Below are positions 17,442-24,966 of a DNA stretch of 64,000 nucleotides, in pieces. The notes beneath the pieces were generated by a model. That model searched no databases. It saw only the letters and a program-made list of their open reading frames with translations, and was not told where the DNA came from. This stretch comes from Mycolicibacterium moriokaense (lineage in GTDB: Bacteria > Actinomycetota > Actinomycetes > Mycobacteriales > Mycobacteriaceae): contig NZ_AP022560.1 of the NCBI RefSeq assembly GCF_010726085.1, positions 1,302,001-1,366,000 on the forward strand. Direction: 5' to 3'. Positions within the stretch are counted from its first letter, which is position 1; every line of letters starts with the position of its first letter. The translations under genes were made by a program, and so were the position numbers.

Positions 17442-17822
17442 GTGGACCAAGAGACATACGACAAGGGCCGGGAGATCAGGACCGCGGTGCTCGGCGAGGC
17501 CTACGTCGCGCAGGCGGCGGGAAACGTCGACGAATTCACGGGCCCCTTCCAGGATCTGGTGACGGAGTACTGCTGGGGCGCGGTGTGGGGCCGCGACGGG
17601 CTTCCCCGCAAGACCCGCAGCATGCTCAACCTGGCGATGCTCGCGGTGCTGAACCGGCCGAACGAGCTGCGGACCCACATCAAGGGCGCGCTCACCAACG
17701 GCGTCACCCGCGACGAGATTCGCGAAATCTTCATGCAGGTAGCCGTTTACGGCGGGGTGCCCGCCGCTGTGGACAGCTTCCGGGTCGCACGGGCCGCGTT
17801 CGACGAGCTCGAGCAGGGCTAG
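17442..17822 (+). CDS. Carboxymuconolactone decarboxylase-family protein
   Basis: A 126-residue protein from GTG 17442, preceded by GAAAAGAGGG. It shows the PcaC-type signature (EYCWGAVWGRDGLPRKTRSM, LNRPNELRTHIKGALTNGVT, AVYGGVPAAV). PcaC decarboxylates gamma-carboxymuconolactone in the protocatechuate branch, but many relatives act in other pathways, and no other pca genes are here. The dehydrogenase gene follows after 8 bp, so the two are an operon. The same family pairing recurs at 40222-41531. Confidence 0.87.
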   Translation: MDQETYDKGREIRTAVLGEAYVAQAAGNVDEFTGPFQDLVTEYCWGAVWGRDGLPRKTRSMLNLAMLAVLNRPNELRTHIKGALTNGVTRDEIREIFMQVAVYGGVPAAVDSFRVARAAFDELEQG

Positions 17823-17830
17823 GGCCGCGT

Positions 17831-18715
17831 ATGGACATCGGCTTCATCGGCCTGGGCAACATGGGCTTTCCGATCGCCTGTCGACTGTTGGCCGCAGGGC
17901 ATCGTGTCGTGGTTTTCGACACCCGCCCCCCGGTCGTCGACGAGGCCGTCCGACAGGGTGCCGAGGCCGCGACGTCTGCGGCCGACGTCGCCGACCGCGT
18001 GGCAACCGTCATGGCGAGCCTGCCGACGCCGCAGGCGTCCCTCGACGTCGCCGAGGCGGTCGCGGGTGGCTCGGCGATCCGCCGCTTCGTCGACTTCTCC
18101 ACGGTGGGAAGTTCGACGGCGCAACGCAATTCCGCGCTGCTGGCCGACCATGGTGTGGCCGCGCTCGACAGCCCGGTCAGCGGAGGTGTGCACGGCGCGC
18201 AGGCGGGCACCCTCGCGGTGATGGTGTCGGGTCCGCGAGACGAGTTCGACGTGTGCCTGCCGGCCTTTCAGGCGATCGGCCGCGTCACCTACGTCAGCCC
18301 GAAACCCGGTGCCGCACAGACGATGAAGCTCGTCAACAACCTGATCGCGGCGTCATCGCTTGCGGTCACCGCGGAAGCCGTCGCGATGGGGGTCAAGGCC
18401 GGGCTGGACGCCGAGGTGATGATCGACGTGCTCAACTCCGGATCCGGCGGAACCCACGCGAGCCGCGATAAGTTCCCGCGGGCGGTGCTGCCGCGCACCT
18501 TCGACTACGGTTTTGCGACCGGCCTCATGGTCAAGGACATCCGGCTGTACCTGGACGAGGCCAAGGCGCTGGGGCTGCCGACGGAGCTGGCCGATACCGT
18601 CGCCCGGATGTGGGAGGGCACACTGGCCGCGGAGGGACCGGACTCGGATTTCACGTCGATCGTCAAACCGATCGAGGCCGCCGCGGGTGTGGTCATCGCG
18701 GCTCGGACGCCATGA
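17831..18715 (+). CDS. 3-hydroxyisobutyrate dehydrogenase-like NAD(P)-dependent enzyme
   Basis: A 294-residue member of the beta-hydroxyacid dehydrogenase family. It has the N-terminal Rossmann motif IGFIGLGNMGFPIACRL, the substrate-binding segment DSPVSGGVHGAQAGTL and the catalytic-lysine helix KLVNNLIAASSLA. It oxidises a hydroxy-acid such as 3-hydroxyisobutyrate or tartronate semialdehyde; which one cannot be read from the sequence. It is the second gene of the CMD-dehydrogenase operon. Its 3' end overlaps the convergent gene at 18693 by 23 bp. Confidence 0.9.
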   Translation: MDIGFIGLGNMGFPIACRLLAAGHRVVVFDTRPPVVDEAVRQGAEAATSAADVADRVATVMASLPTPQASLDVAEAVAGGSAIRRFVDFSTVGSSTAQRNSALLADHGVAALDSPVSGGVHGAQAGTLAVMVSGPRDEFDVCLPAFQAIGRVTYVSPKPGAAQTMKLVNNLIAASSLAVTAEAVAMGVKAGLDAEVMIDVLNSGSGGTHASRDKFPRAVLPRTFDYGFATGLMVKDIRLYLDEAKALGLPTELADTVARMWEGTLAAEGPDSDFTSIVKPIEAAAGVVIAARTP

Positions 18716-19586
18716 CTGGAATCTCTCGGCCGTCGGTAGCGGAGGCCGCCGGGTGCAACCACGCGGCGATGTTGCGCACGTAGTCCTTGAACGCCACCAG
18801 CCGTGACGGGTCCGCCTTGATCGCGGAGCCCTCGGGTTCGGTGACGAAGGTGGGTGCGCCGCAGCCGAGGTCCCAGTTGTAGTCGGCGAAGTGGTGGAAG
18901 GTCGAAGCCGCCAGTGCCCGGCCCATCGGCCTGCCATCCGGGGACATCTCACCGTCCAGCACCACGGCGAGCCCGAAGCGTCGGCCCGATGCGGTGCTTC
19001 GGCCGCGCGCGAGCACCTTCGCATTGGGCACACACGCGGACACCGCACCCTCGTGTGGGTGGGCCGGGAACCATTCGATCCGGCCGCTGGCGGTGTGGTT
19101 GGTGCGCAGCAACGCGTGCACGGGCTCATCGGCGAACACGGGCTGATAGTCGCCGTTGGCCCCGGAGTGGTAGTTGGGCCACGAGATCGTCGGGGTGTCC
19201 TGGTCGTCGCGTATGCGCGCCGGGTCGGGGTTCTTCTCATGAAAATGGTTGACGTCGCCCAACGATCCGAGCCCGGTCAGGCAGCTGCCCAGATCCTGGT
19301 GGTCGCGCGCGGTGAGCACCCCGCCGCCGTTCTCGCGAAACCGCACGATGGCTTGCGATTCGGCATCGGTGAGACCATCGCCGACGTCGACGGCCATCAG
19401 CCACAGCTGGTCGTGGTCCAACTCGTCCAGCCGGCTCAGTACAGGGTCGTCGGTCGTGCTGACCCGGTTCCGTGCGGTCACCTCGTGGCCCGCCGCGCGC
19501 AGTTCGGCGGCCAGCAGCGAGAAACGGCTGATATCCCAGTCGTCGGCGTGTGCGGCGATGGTGGTCTGCAACAAGATCTTGGACAT
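18693..19586 (-). CDS. ThuA/glutamine-amidotransferase-like protein of unknown function
   Basis: A 297-residue cytosolic protein. MSKILLQTTIAAHADDWDIS begins a flavodoxin-like strand, and WLMAVDVGDGLTDAESQAIV followed by FRENGGGVLTARDHQDLG resembles the ThuA-like class I amidotransferase fold, where an active-site loop follows GGG. The catalytic Cys of true amidotransferases is absent at that place (ARDHQD). It is the last gene of the operon formed with the cupin and CrtI-like genes; the gap to the cupin gene is 18 bp. Function unknown; a role with a sugar-like or hydroxylated substrate is conceivable. Confidence 0.6.
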   Translation of the reverse strand: MSKILLQTTIAAHADDWDISRFSLLAAELRAAGHEVTARNRVSTTDDPVLSRLDELDHDQLWLMAVDVGDGLTDAESQAIVRFRENGGGVLTARDHQDLGSCLTGLGSLGDVNHFHEKNPDPARIRDDQDTPTISWPNYHSGANGDYQPVFADEPVHALLRTNHTASGRIEWFPAHPHEGAVSACVPNAKVLARGRSTASGRRFGLAVVLDGEMSPDGRPMGRALAASTFHHFADYNWDLGCGAPTFVTEPEGSAIKADPSRLVAFKDYVRNIAAWLHPAASATDGREIPVMASEPR

Positions 19587-19604
19587 CGGAATCCCTTTGC
19601 CTGC

Positions 19605-20033
19605 TCAGACCTTCGCGGGGACGCGGCGGTCCCGACGGGCGAGTAGTTCGTCCTCGTCGACGAAAGTGAGCATCTGCTGGCCGGGAGCGCAGAACATCGT
19701 CACGAGGAAGCGGAGTTTCACGTCGTCACGCGCGTTTCCATCCGAGTAGTGAATGGTGTCGCCACCGGGCTCCCAGAAGGTCTCACCGGCCTCCACGACG
19801 CGGGGTGGCTCACCCTCGAGTTCGAACAGCATCGCGCCTTCCAGCACATAACCGAACGCAGGTCCGCTGTGGCGATGCGGCGCGGTGCCCGGATCGCCCG
19901 GCGGGAACTCGATGGCGATGGTCATCGCGTGCGATCCCGGGGCGATATCGGGTGGCATGGCCTCCTGCAGCACGGTCACTGCCGTCTGCCACGCGGTGCT
20001 GTGGGGGTTCGGTGCTACCGACTCGCTGGTCAT
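19605..20033 (-). CDS. Single-domain cupin protein
   Basis: A 142-residue small beta-barrel protein. The first cupin motif is APHRHSGPAFGYVLEGAM (two His and a following Glu), and motif 2 is near GETFWEPGGDTIHYSDGN, where P-x-G-x4-H gives the third His ligand. It probably binds a metal and acts as an isomerase, dioxygenase or sensor. It lies between the CrtI-like oxidoreductase (70 bp upstream) and the ThuA-like gene on the same strand. The substrate is unknown. Confidence 0.82.
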   Translation of the reverse strand: MTSESVAPNPHSTAWQTAVTVLQEAMPPDIAPGSHAMTIAIEFPPGDPGTAPHRHSGPAFGYVLEGAMLFELEGEPPRVVEAGETFWEPGGDTIHYSDGNARDDVKLRFLVTMFCAPGQQMLTFVDEDELLARRDRRVPAKV

Positions 20034-20102
20034 GTCCGGGCTCCTTCTGGTCGCGGGTATACCTCTGAGACCGGGTAGGAGCTGGATTTGTGACAGGCGC
20101 GC

Positions 20103-21665
20103 CTAGCTGCGGTCGTCGATCACCTGGTGGCCGGCGTTGTATCCCGGTATGAACGTAATGCCCGGACCGCCGTGGCACCCCGCCCCGCCGAGGTAGAGAC
20201 CGTCGATCGGGATCGGCATGTCGAGAAAGCCCTTCGGCCCCGGCCGATTCGGTCCCATCAGGTCCGGATGCAGCAGACCATGACAGAAGTCACCTGCGGG
20301 TGCCGCGAACATCGTCTGCATGTGGTACGGCGCGAACGTGATGTGGCGGATGACGATGTCGCGGAAGTTGGGGGCGTAGCGGGTGATCTTGTCGATCACC
20401 TTTTCGGCCATCTCGTTCTTCAGGTGGCCGTGCCGGTCGCGGCTGGTCTCCACGGGGAATGCGTACGCGAACGCGCTGGCCGCGTGTTTTCCTGGCGGCG
20501 CCATGGCGGGGTCGTGCACCGACGGGATCTGCATGCCCATCGACGGGTTGTCCGGCACGACGCCGCGTCTGCACTCGTCCCATTGGCGTTGTTGTTCCTC
20601 GGGGGAGTTGAAGATCCCGACGGACCCCTGCATGCCGGGCTCGTTGAGGAACTCGTAGGGCGGTGCGAATTCGGGGAGGCCGTCGAGTGCGAAGTGGAGC
20701 TGGACGAACGAGGCGCGGTGGTCGCGACCACCCAGCCGCGTCACGAGGTCGTCGGGGAGATGTTCGGCGCCGACCAGGTCCACGAGCGTGTGATCCGGCG
20801 AAAGGTTCGAAATGACCACCGGCGCACTGACTTCGGAACCGTCGCGCAATCGCACACCGGTCACGCGGTCGTTGGCGACGAGGATCTTCTCGACCCTGGT
20901 GCGGTATCTGATCTCCCCGCCGCCGGAAAGGAACAGCTCGAGCAGGTGGTCGCAGAGTGCTCCGATCCCACCCTCCAGCTTGGTCATCATCGCGGTGGAT
21001 TCGTCGGGTACGGCGAGTGCGAACGCCAAACATGTTGCGCTGCCCGGGGTGTAGGGACCGCGGTACGTCGAGTTGATGGCCAGGAAGGCGAGCATTCCGC
21101 GCATCACCGCGTGCTTCTGCCGATCGGGCAGGAATCGGTCGATGGCGTCCATCGCGGTGCCGAACAGGACGTCGTGGATGGCCTGGCGCTCGGCTTCGTT
21201 GGCAGCGCAGGCATACATCTCGTCGATGGTCTTTGGTGGTGTGCGAACGTCGAAGCGGCCCAGCGCCTTCGACGGGCCCTGGCTCCAGCCGATCAATCCC
21301 GCCATGCCGGTGACGGCGTCCACGCCGTGCTTCTCGGTGAGGTGGGCCATGAGCTTCATCGGATCGCGATAGAAGATCATCGCCTCGTCACCGTCGTCGC
21401 CGAGATTGACCGACATTACTTCGGAGTCGACGGTCGGCAATGTGTCGAGTCCGAGCTCCTTGGCGATCTGCGGCGGCATGGGGAACTGGACCGAGCCGGC
21501 GATCTCGTAGCGGAACCCGTCGATGAGCTCGACGGTGGCCGCCATCCCTCCGGCGTATGTGTTGGCCTCCAGGCACACGGTCCGCATACCCGCCTGTTGC
21601 AGCAGCGCGGCGGCCGTCAGTCCGTTGTGGCCGGCACCGACGACGATCGCGTCGTAGTCGCTCAT
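20103..21665 (-). CDS. FAD-dependent phytoene desaturase-like oxidoreductase
   Basis: A 520-residue flavoprotein. The N-terminal dinucleotide-binding motif is AIVVGAGHNGLTAAALLQQA, and the C-terminal FAD motif is YLGGAGCHGGPGITFIPGYN. This arrangement is that of CrtI/amine-oxidase-type flavoproteins (NAD(P)/FAD-dependent oxidoreductases of the carotenoid desaturase group). There are no crtB or crtE genes nearby, so a carotenoid role is unlikely; dehydrogenation of a lipid or terpenoid-like compound is an inference. It is first in a three-gene operon whose promoter carries two palindromes and faces a TetR gene. Confidence 0.85.
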   Translation of the reverse strand: MSDYDAIVVGAGHNGLTAAALLQQAGMRTVCLEANTYAGGMAATVELIDGFRYEIAGSVQFPMPPQIAKELGLDTLPTVDSEVMSVNLGDDGDEAMIFYRDPMKLMAHLTEKHGVDAVTGMAGLIGWSQGPSKALGRFDVRTPPKTIDEMYACAANEAERQAIHDVLFGTAMDAIDRFLPDRQKHAVMRGMLAFLAINSTYRGPYTPGSATCLAFALAVPDESTAMMTKLEGGIGALCDHLLELFLSGGGEIRYRTRVEKILVANDRVTGVRLRDGSEVSAPVVISNLSPDHTLVDLVGAEHLPDDLVTRLGGRDHRASFVQLHFALDGLPEFAPPYEFLNEPGMQGSVGIFNSPEEQQRQWDECRRGVVPDNPSMGMQIPSVHDPAMAPPGKHAASAFAYAFPVETSRDRHGHLKNEMAEKVIDKITRYAPNFRDIVIRHITFAPYHMQTMFAAPAGDFCHGLLHPDLMGPNRPGPKGFLDMPIPIDGLYLGGAGCHGGPGITFIPGYNAGHQVIDDRS

Positions 21666-21702
21666 GGGCTCTCCTTTGCACTGGATAGATCCGGATAGAA
21701 TA

Positions 21703-21737
21703 TGTCAGTACTGACACAAAATATGTCAGTACTGACA
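21703..21737. promoter_or_regulatory. Twin 14-bp palindromic operators
   Basis: TGTCAGTACTGACA, a perfect 14-bp palindrome, occurs at 21703-21716 and again at 21724-21737. The repeat is 21 bp centre to centre, two helical turns, so two repressor dimers would sit on the same face. They occupy the 106-bp gap between the CrtI-like operon (leftward) and the TetR gene (rightward), which strongly suggests that this TetR controls both. Confidence 0.8.
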
Positions 21738-21771
21738 AACTCGATCGACGGTGGGATACGATCGCCGCGCT

Positions 21772-22371
21772 ATGACCGCCTCGCCCAACCTGCATGAGCT
21801 CCGGCGATTGTCGACGCGCGAAGCGTTGCGAAAGGCGGCGCTGGCGAGCTTCGCCGCCAAGGGCTTCACGAATGTCACGGTGACCGAGCTGGCTCGCGAG
21901 GCCGGGGTCACCGAGCGCACGTTCTTCCGACATTTCCCCACCAAGGAAGCCGTCCTGTTCCAGGACTACGAGACGCAGGTCGAGTGGTTGGCCGACGCCT
22001 TGGAGCGGCGGCCCGATTCGGAGTCGGTGTTCGATGCCGTGCTGGCCGCCATTGCGAGCTTCCCGTATGACCTGGAAGTGGTGCGCCAGGCGGCGAGTGC
22101 TCGGGCGGAACTGATCAGTGCCGAGCGGATCGCCGCTCACCTGAGGGTGGTGCAGGCGTCGTTCGCCGGGGTGATCACGAAGTTCGTTGCGCACCGGTAC
22201 GCCGACACGCCAGAGGTCGATTTGCTCGCCGAGGTTGCCGGTGCGACGTTGGCGGCAGCGCTGGTGACTGCCGTGGAGAACTGGGGCCGCAACGGCTGCA
22301 CGGGCGACCTCAACGAGATCAGTGCTACCTGTGTGAATCTCGTCAGGTCCGGTCTGGCGCCGCTGTCCTGA
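21772..22371 (+). CDS. TetR-family regulator of the CrtI-like operon
   Basis: A 199-residue protein. The HTH is in the first 50 residues (LRKAALASFAAKGFTNVTVT; AREAGVTERTFFRHFPTKEA). The ATG at 21772 is favoured; an in-frame codon at 21751 would put the start nearer the operator. The two palindromes lie 35-69 bp upstream of the start, and the CrtI-cupin-ThuA operon reads away on the other side. This is the textbook arrangement of an autoregulated repressor. The ligand is unknown. Confidence 0.92.
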   Translation: MTASPNLHELRRLSTREALRKAALASFAAKGFTNVTVTELAREAGVTERTFFRHFPTKEAVLFQDYETQVEWLADALERRPDSESVFDAVLAAIASFPYDLEVVRQAASARAELISAERIAAHLRVVQASFAGVITKFVAHRYADTPEVDLLAEVAGATLAAALVTAVENWGRNGCTGDLNEISATCVNLVRSGLAPLS

Positions 22372-22455
22372 CGTCCGCGCCAGCGAATAAATGCAAATAT
22401 TGCTGGAGTTCGCGCCTGTGCACAGATGCGCTCCATACGGGCGTACCCTGCAGGT

Positions 22456-22719
22456 ATGTGGTTACGCGGATTGCTTCTCGGCGGCTTGTGCGCGGTGGCG
22501 ATCGCCGCTGCGCCGGCGGCGGTAGCGGAGCCGTCCACGTATCCCGCCACCGACGCAAACGGCGTCCCCACGAATCGATCCGGTGGGCCGGTCACGACGA
22601 TCAACGGCATTCCCTGCACGGCCGGGCACTACGGCACGTGCTTCTCCTTCGCGCAGAACCAGCCGGGACGGCAGACGCCACGCGCAACGGTGGGCGGCAG
22701 CCCGACCGTCCACAACTAG
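22456..22719 (+). CDS. Small secreted hypothetical protein
   Basis: 87 residues from ATG 22456. The signal peptide is WLRGLLLGGLCAVAIAAAPA, then AVAEPSTYPATDANGVPTN. The mature part has only two cysteines (GIPCTAGHYGTC), eight residues apart, probably a disulfide loop, and a Pro/Thr-rich tail. This type of short Cys-loop exported protein is common in fast-growing mycobacteria and has no known function. The gene is followed by a strong stem-loop terminator shared with the convergent gene. Confidence 0.75.
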   Translation: MWLRGLLLGGLCAVAIAAAPAAVAEPSTYPATDANGVPTNRSGGPVTTINGIPCTAGHYGTCFSFAQNQPGRQTPRATVGGSPTVHN

Positions 22720-22745
22720 CCGTTCACAACTAGTCGGAACAGGGA

Positions 22746-22782
22746 TCGGCCCGCCACCCGAGAAGCTCTGATGGCGGGCCGA
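22746..22782. terminator. Bidirectional stem-loop terminator
   Basis: TCGGCCCGCCA and TGGCGGGCCGA form an 11-bp perfect stem around a 15-base loop, placed 26 bp after one convergent stop and 9 bp before the other. No U-tract is visible on either strand, as is usual for mycobacteria. Confidence 0.7.
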
Positions 22783-22791
22783 CGCATGCTG

Positions 22792-23232
22792 CTAGCGCAG
22801 CGAGCCTGGCGGCCAGTCGTAACCGATCTCGTCGCAGATGGGCGGAATGATGATCAGGGATCCGCGCGGGGAGCAGAACGGCATTCCCGGCGGCGGTGTC
22901 ACCGGCGGGGGTGGCGTACCGACCGGGGCGGGTGGCGGCGCCGCAGCATGCGGCGAACCGGACCACGGAAACATGGTGTTGGACGCGACGTCCACGATGC
23001 CCTCGGAGGTCCAGTACCAGTCGTGCGGGACATTCCAGTCCCAGCTCAGCACCTGACCGCCAGGAGGCGCCGGCTCACCAGGGAACCAGTGGGTGCACGT
23101 GACGCCGGCCGGACAGTTGCCGCCTTGGTAGCTGGGACCCTGCGCGGACGCGGTAGCCAACCCCAACCCAGCCAGGCCCAGACCGGTGGACACCGCCACC
23201 GCGGTCGCAAGCTTCGAGATTCGGTTGATGAT
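22792..23232 (-). CDS. Secreted Pro-rich protein with non-canonical start codon
   Basis: A secreted protein of about 146 residues. The natural N-terminus NRISKLATAVAVSTGLGLAG is a signal peptide, and a good GAAGGAG sits just upstream, but the codon at the expected start (23232) is ATC with no ATG, GTG or TTG nearby. GTG codons at 23199 or 23193 are alternatives, but they would cut the basic head of the signal. The mature part has Cys pairs (GNCPAGVTCTHWFPG; PFCSPRG with a later PICDE) and a Pro-rich middle (PPPPVTPPPG). Function unknown. Confidence 0.65.
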   Translation of the reverse strand: MINRISKLATAVAVSTGLGLAGLGLATASAQGPSYQGGNCPAGVTCTHWFPGEPAPPGGQVLSWDWNVPHDWYWTSEGIVDVASNTMFPWSGSPHAAAPPPAPVGTPPPPVTPPPGMPFCSPRGSLIIIPPICDEIGYDWPPGSLR

Positions 23233-23407
23233 CGTTCTCCTTCGTCGGGCGCCGCTCGGGTGGCGTCGCCAATGCGGTCCAGTACAGGCCGCGGAGTTAG
23301 CTACCGATCCCAAGTATGATGCCCCAGCAAACACATGGCCGAGGCCGTTCTGCGTAAACTCGTTGGATTTCTCTTGTGCGCCCGTGGCCGCCGCTAGGCT
23401 CCCGTCC

Positions 23408-24103
23408 GTGACGGTGAATCGCCGCAAAGTCCTGGGTGCAACGGGTCTGGCGGGCGCTGCCGCCGCGACCGGAGTGGGCGTCGACCGCCTCATCATCTCC
23501 AGCGGCTCTGGCAACAGCTCCGAGAAGGAAGCTCCGATTTCTATGGCTGACGATGCTGCGCGCTTCGGCGATCCCCGCATACCCGCCGAGACCATCACCT
23601 CGCAGACCCACCTGTTCCGACTCGGCGAGCAGCCGCGCAGCGAGCATGACGGAGGTTGGTTTCAGCAAGCGAACGAGGACAACTTCCCGATCCTCAAGGG
23701 ACAAGAAGCGAGCATGCTGTTGCTCACGCTGAAGCCTGGAGGCATCCGCGAGCCGCATTGGCATCCGAGTGCGTGGGAACTGAACATCGTCACCGGAGGA
23801 GTGGCGACGTGGATCGTCATCGACGGGAACGGCAACTACGAGAGCTTCGACCAGGAGGTCAACGACGTCGTATTCGCGCCCCAAGGGTCGTTTCACTATT
23901 TCGAGAACCGCGGCCAGGATGACCTGTCGGTCATCATCATTCAGAACACCAGTGCGCCCGAAGACAAGGACAACATCGGGATCGGGGAGTCGCTCAGCAG
24001 GCTCCCACCGCGGGTGTTGTCCGCGATCTTCGGTGCGCCGGAAGAGACGTTCAAGTCCTTCAAGAAGATCGACAACTCGATCGTCATCCTGCGCTCGCCC
24101 TAG
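23408..24103 (+). CDS. Exported cupin (oxalate decarboxylase-like half)
   Basis: A 231-residue protein from GTG 23408 with a twin-arginine-like N-terminus (NRRKVLGATGLAGAAAATG). A single cupin barrel follows: motif 1 is GGIREPHWHPSAWELNIVTG (HxH and Glu) and motif 2 is APQGSFHYFEN. These resemble the oxalate decarboxylase/germin type, which uses Mn, but only one cupin domain is present, half of a typical bicupin. Secretion through Tat would fit a folded metal-loaded enzyme. Its TAG stop shares CTAG with the convergent HNH gene. Confidence 0.8.
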   Translation: MTVNRRKVLGATGLAGAAAATGVGVDRLIISSGSGNSSEKEAPISMADDAARFGDPRIPAETITSQTHLFRLGEQPRSEHDGGWFQQANEDNFPILKGQEASMLLLTLKPGGIREPHWHPSAWELNIVTGGVATWIVIDGNGNYESFDQEVNDVVFAPQGSFHYFENRGQDDLSVIIIQNTSAPEDKDNIGIGESLSRLPPRVLSAIFGAPEETFKSFKKIDNSIVILRSP

Positions 24104-24504
24104 TAAGACTGGCCGTCGGCGTAGCGCTGCCGTCGGTAGTGCCGACCCTTGCCGCGATTGCGACTCTTATACGTCGTCAACTGCGAGTCGCAGTTCGGGC
24201 AGACCAGTCGCAGGTTCTCCCGCCGGTTCTTGGTCGGGTCCCCGTCGATGTGGTCCAACACCAACGCGAGTGGCAGGTCCAACCACACGCTGGCGCCGCC
24301 GCAGATCGCACAACAGCGTCCCTGCGCTTCGGCAAGGTACTCGCGGATGTAGTGGCCGCGGCCGGTGCCCACCCGCGCATCACCGGATTTGAGCCAAAGC
24401 TCCGTACTGGCTTGGCGCCGGGCCACCGCCTGGCATGTGTTGTCGCAGTAGACCTTCTGACTGCGCTTCGTGAGTGCTGCACCGCAGCAGCGACACTTTC
24501 TCAA
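24100..24504 (-). CDS. HNH endonuclease family protein behind tRNA-Thr
   Basis: A protein of about 134 residues. The N-terminal zinc finger has CRCCGAAL and YCDNTC. The HNH module is CCAICGGASVWL, then VLDHIDGDPTKNRRENLRLV and CPNCDSQL, with the Asp-His-Ile-Asp catalytic segment and flanking CxxC zinc pairs; a basic tail follows. A TTG at 24504 is the likeliest start, 15 bases beyond the CCA end of tRNA-Thr, without a clear Shine-Dalgarno; the frame stays open through the tRNA. Single HNH genes like this are often phage- or element-derived, and a tRNA edge is a classical integration site. Confidence 0.78.
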   Translation of the reverse strand: MRKCRCCGAALTKRSQKVYCDNTCQAVARRQASTELWLKSGDARVGTGRGHYIREYLAEAQGRCCAICGGASVWLDLPLALVLDHIDGDPTKNRRENLRLVCPNCDSQLTTYKSRNRGKGRHYRRQRYADGQSY

Positions 24505-24518
24505 CCCGTGGCCAAACG

Positions 24519-24593
24519 TGGAGCCCCCTATCGGGATTGAACCGATGACATTCCGCTTACAAGGCGAACGCTCTACCACTGAGCTAAGGGGGC
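24519..24593 (-). tRNA. tRNA-Thr (anticodon TGT)
   Basis: On the minus strand the molecule reads GCCCCCT acceptor, TTCGC anticodon stem, loop CTTGTAA (anticodon TGT), GCGGA stem, T-arm GGTTCAATCC and AGGGGGC acceptor, with the CCA encoded (24519-24521). All four arms pair. The body without CCA is 72 nucleotides. The HNH gene begins right after it on the same strand. Confidence 0.95.
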
Positions 24594-24643
24594 CTGCGGG
24601 GTCAGAGTTTATCGGGTCGCCCATTCGGGGAACTCGCTGCGGT

Positions 24644-24964
24644 GTGACTGTCAAGGACGATCTGCTCGAGGACCTGCCGCACGTCTATCCGGGATTGGAG
24701 CGGCCCGACATCGAGCGGCTGCTGAACCTGCTCGACCAGAGCGCCAGCACCGAGGCCGCCATGGGGCTGTCCATCGCGACGGCGCTGCGGCCGTTGGTCC
24801 CAGAGGTCGCCGACCGCATCGAGTCGTACGGTCCGCAGGACGTCGACGAGTACGTGCGGATCCTGCGCGGTGCGGTCGTCCCGCTGCTACAGCAGTGGCA
24901 ACCCGAAAGCGAAGCCCCGGCGGCCGATGAGGTCGCCGATCGCGTCGCCACCCTGGACGGCTGA
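24644..24964 (+). CDS. Conserved small helical hypothetical protein
   Basis: A 106-residue acidic protein from GTG 24644 (MTVKDDLLEDLPHVYPGLER). It is predicted all-helical with leucine-rich stretches (IERLLNLLDQSASTEAAMGL; VRILRGAVVPLLQQW). No signal peptide or known domain is seen. The stop TGA is followed after two bases by the reverse stop of the convergent repeat protein, forming TGACGTCA. It lies divergently from the tRNA-Thr. Confidence 0.65.
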   Translation: MTVKDDLLEDLPHVYPGLERPDIERLLNLLDQSASTEAAMGLSIATALRPLVPEVADRIESYGPQDVDEYVRILRGAVVPLLQQWQPESEAPAADEVADRVATLDG

Positions 24965-24966
24965 CG

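Noticed and set aside
17442..18715. Protocatechuate (pca) pathway operon
   Set aside because: Only the PcaC-like protein is present; other pca genes are missing and the partner is a hydroxy-acid dehydrogenase.
20103..21665. Carotenoid biosynthesis gene crtI
   Set aside because: No crtB, crtE or cyclase genes are nearby and its operon partners are a cupin and a ThuA-like protein.
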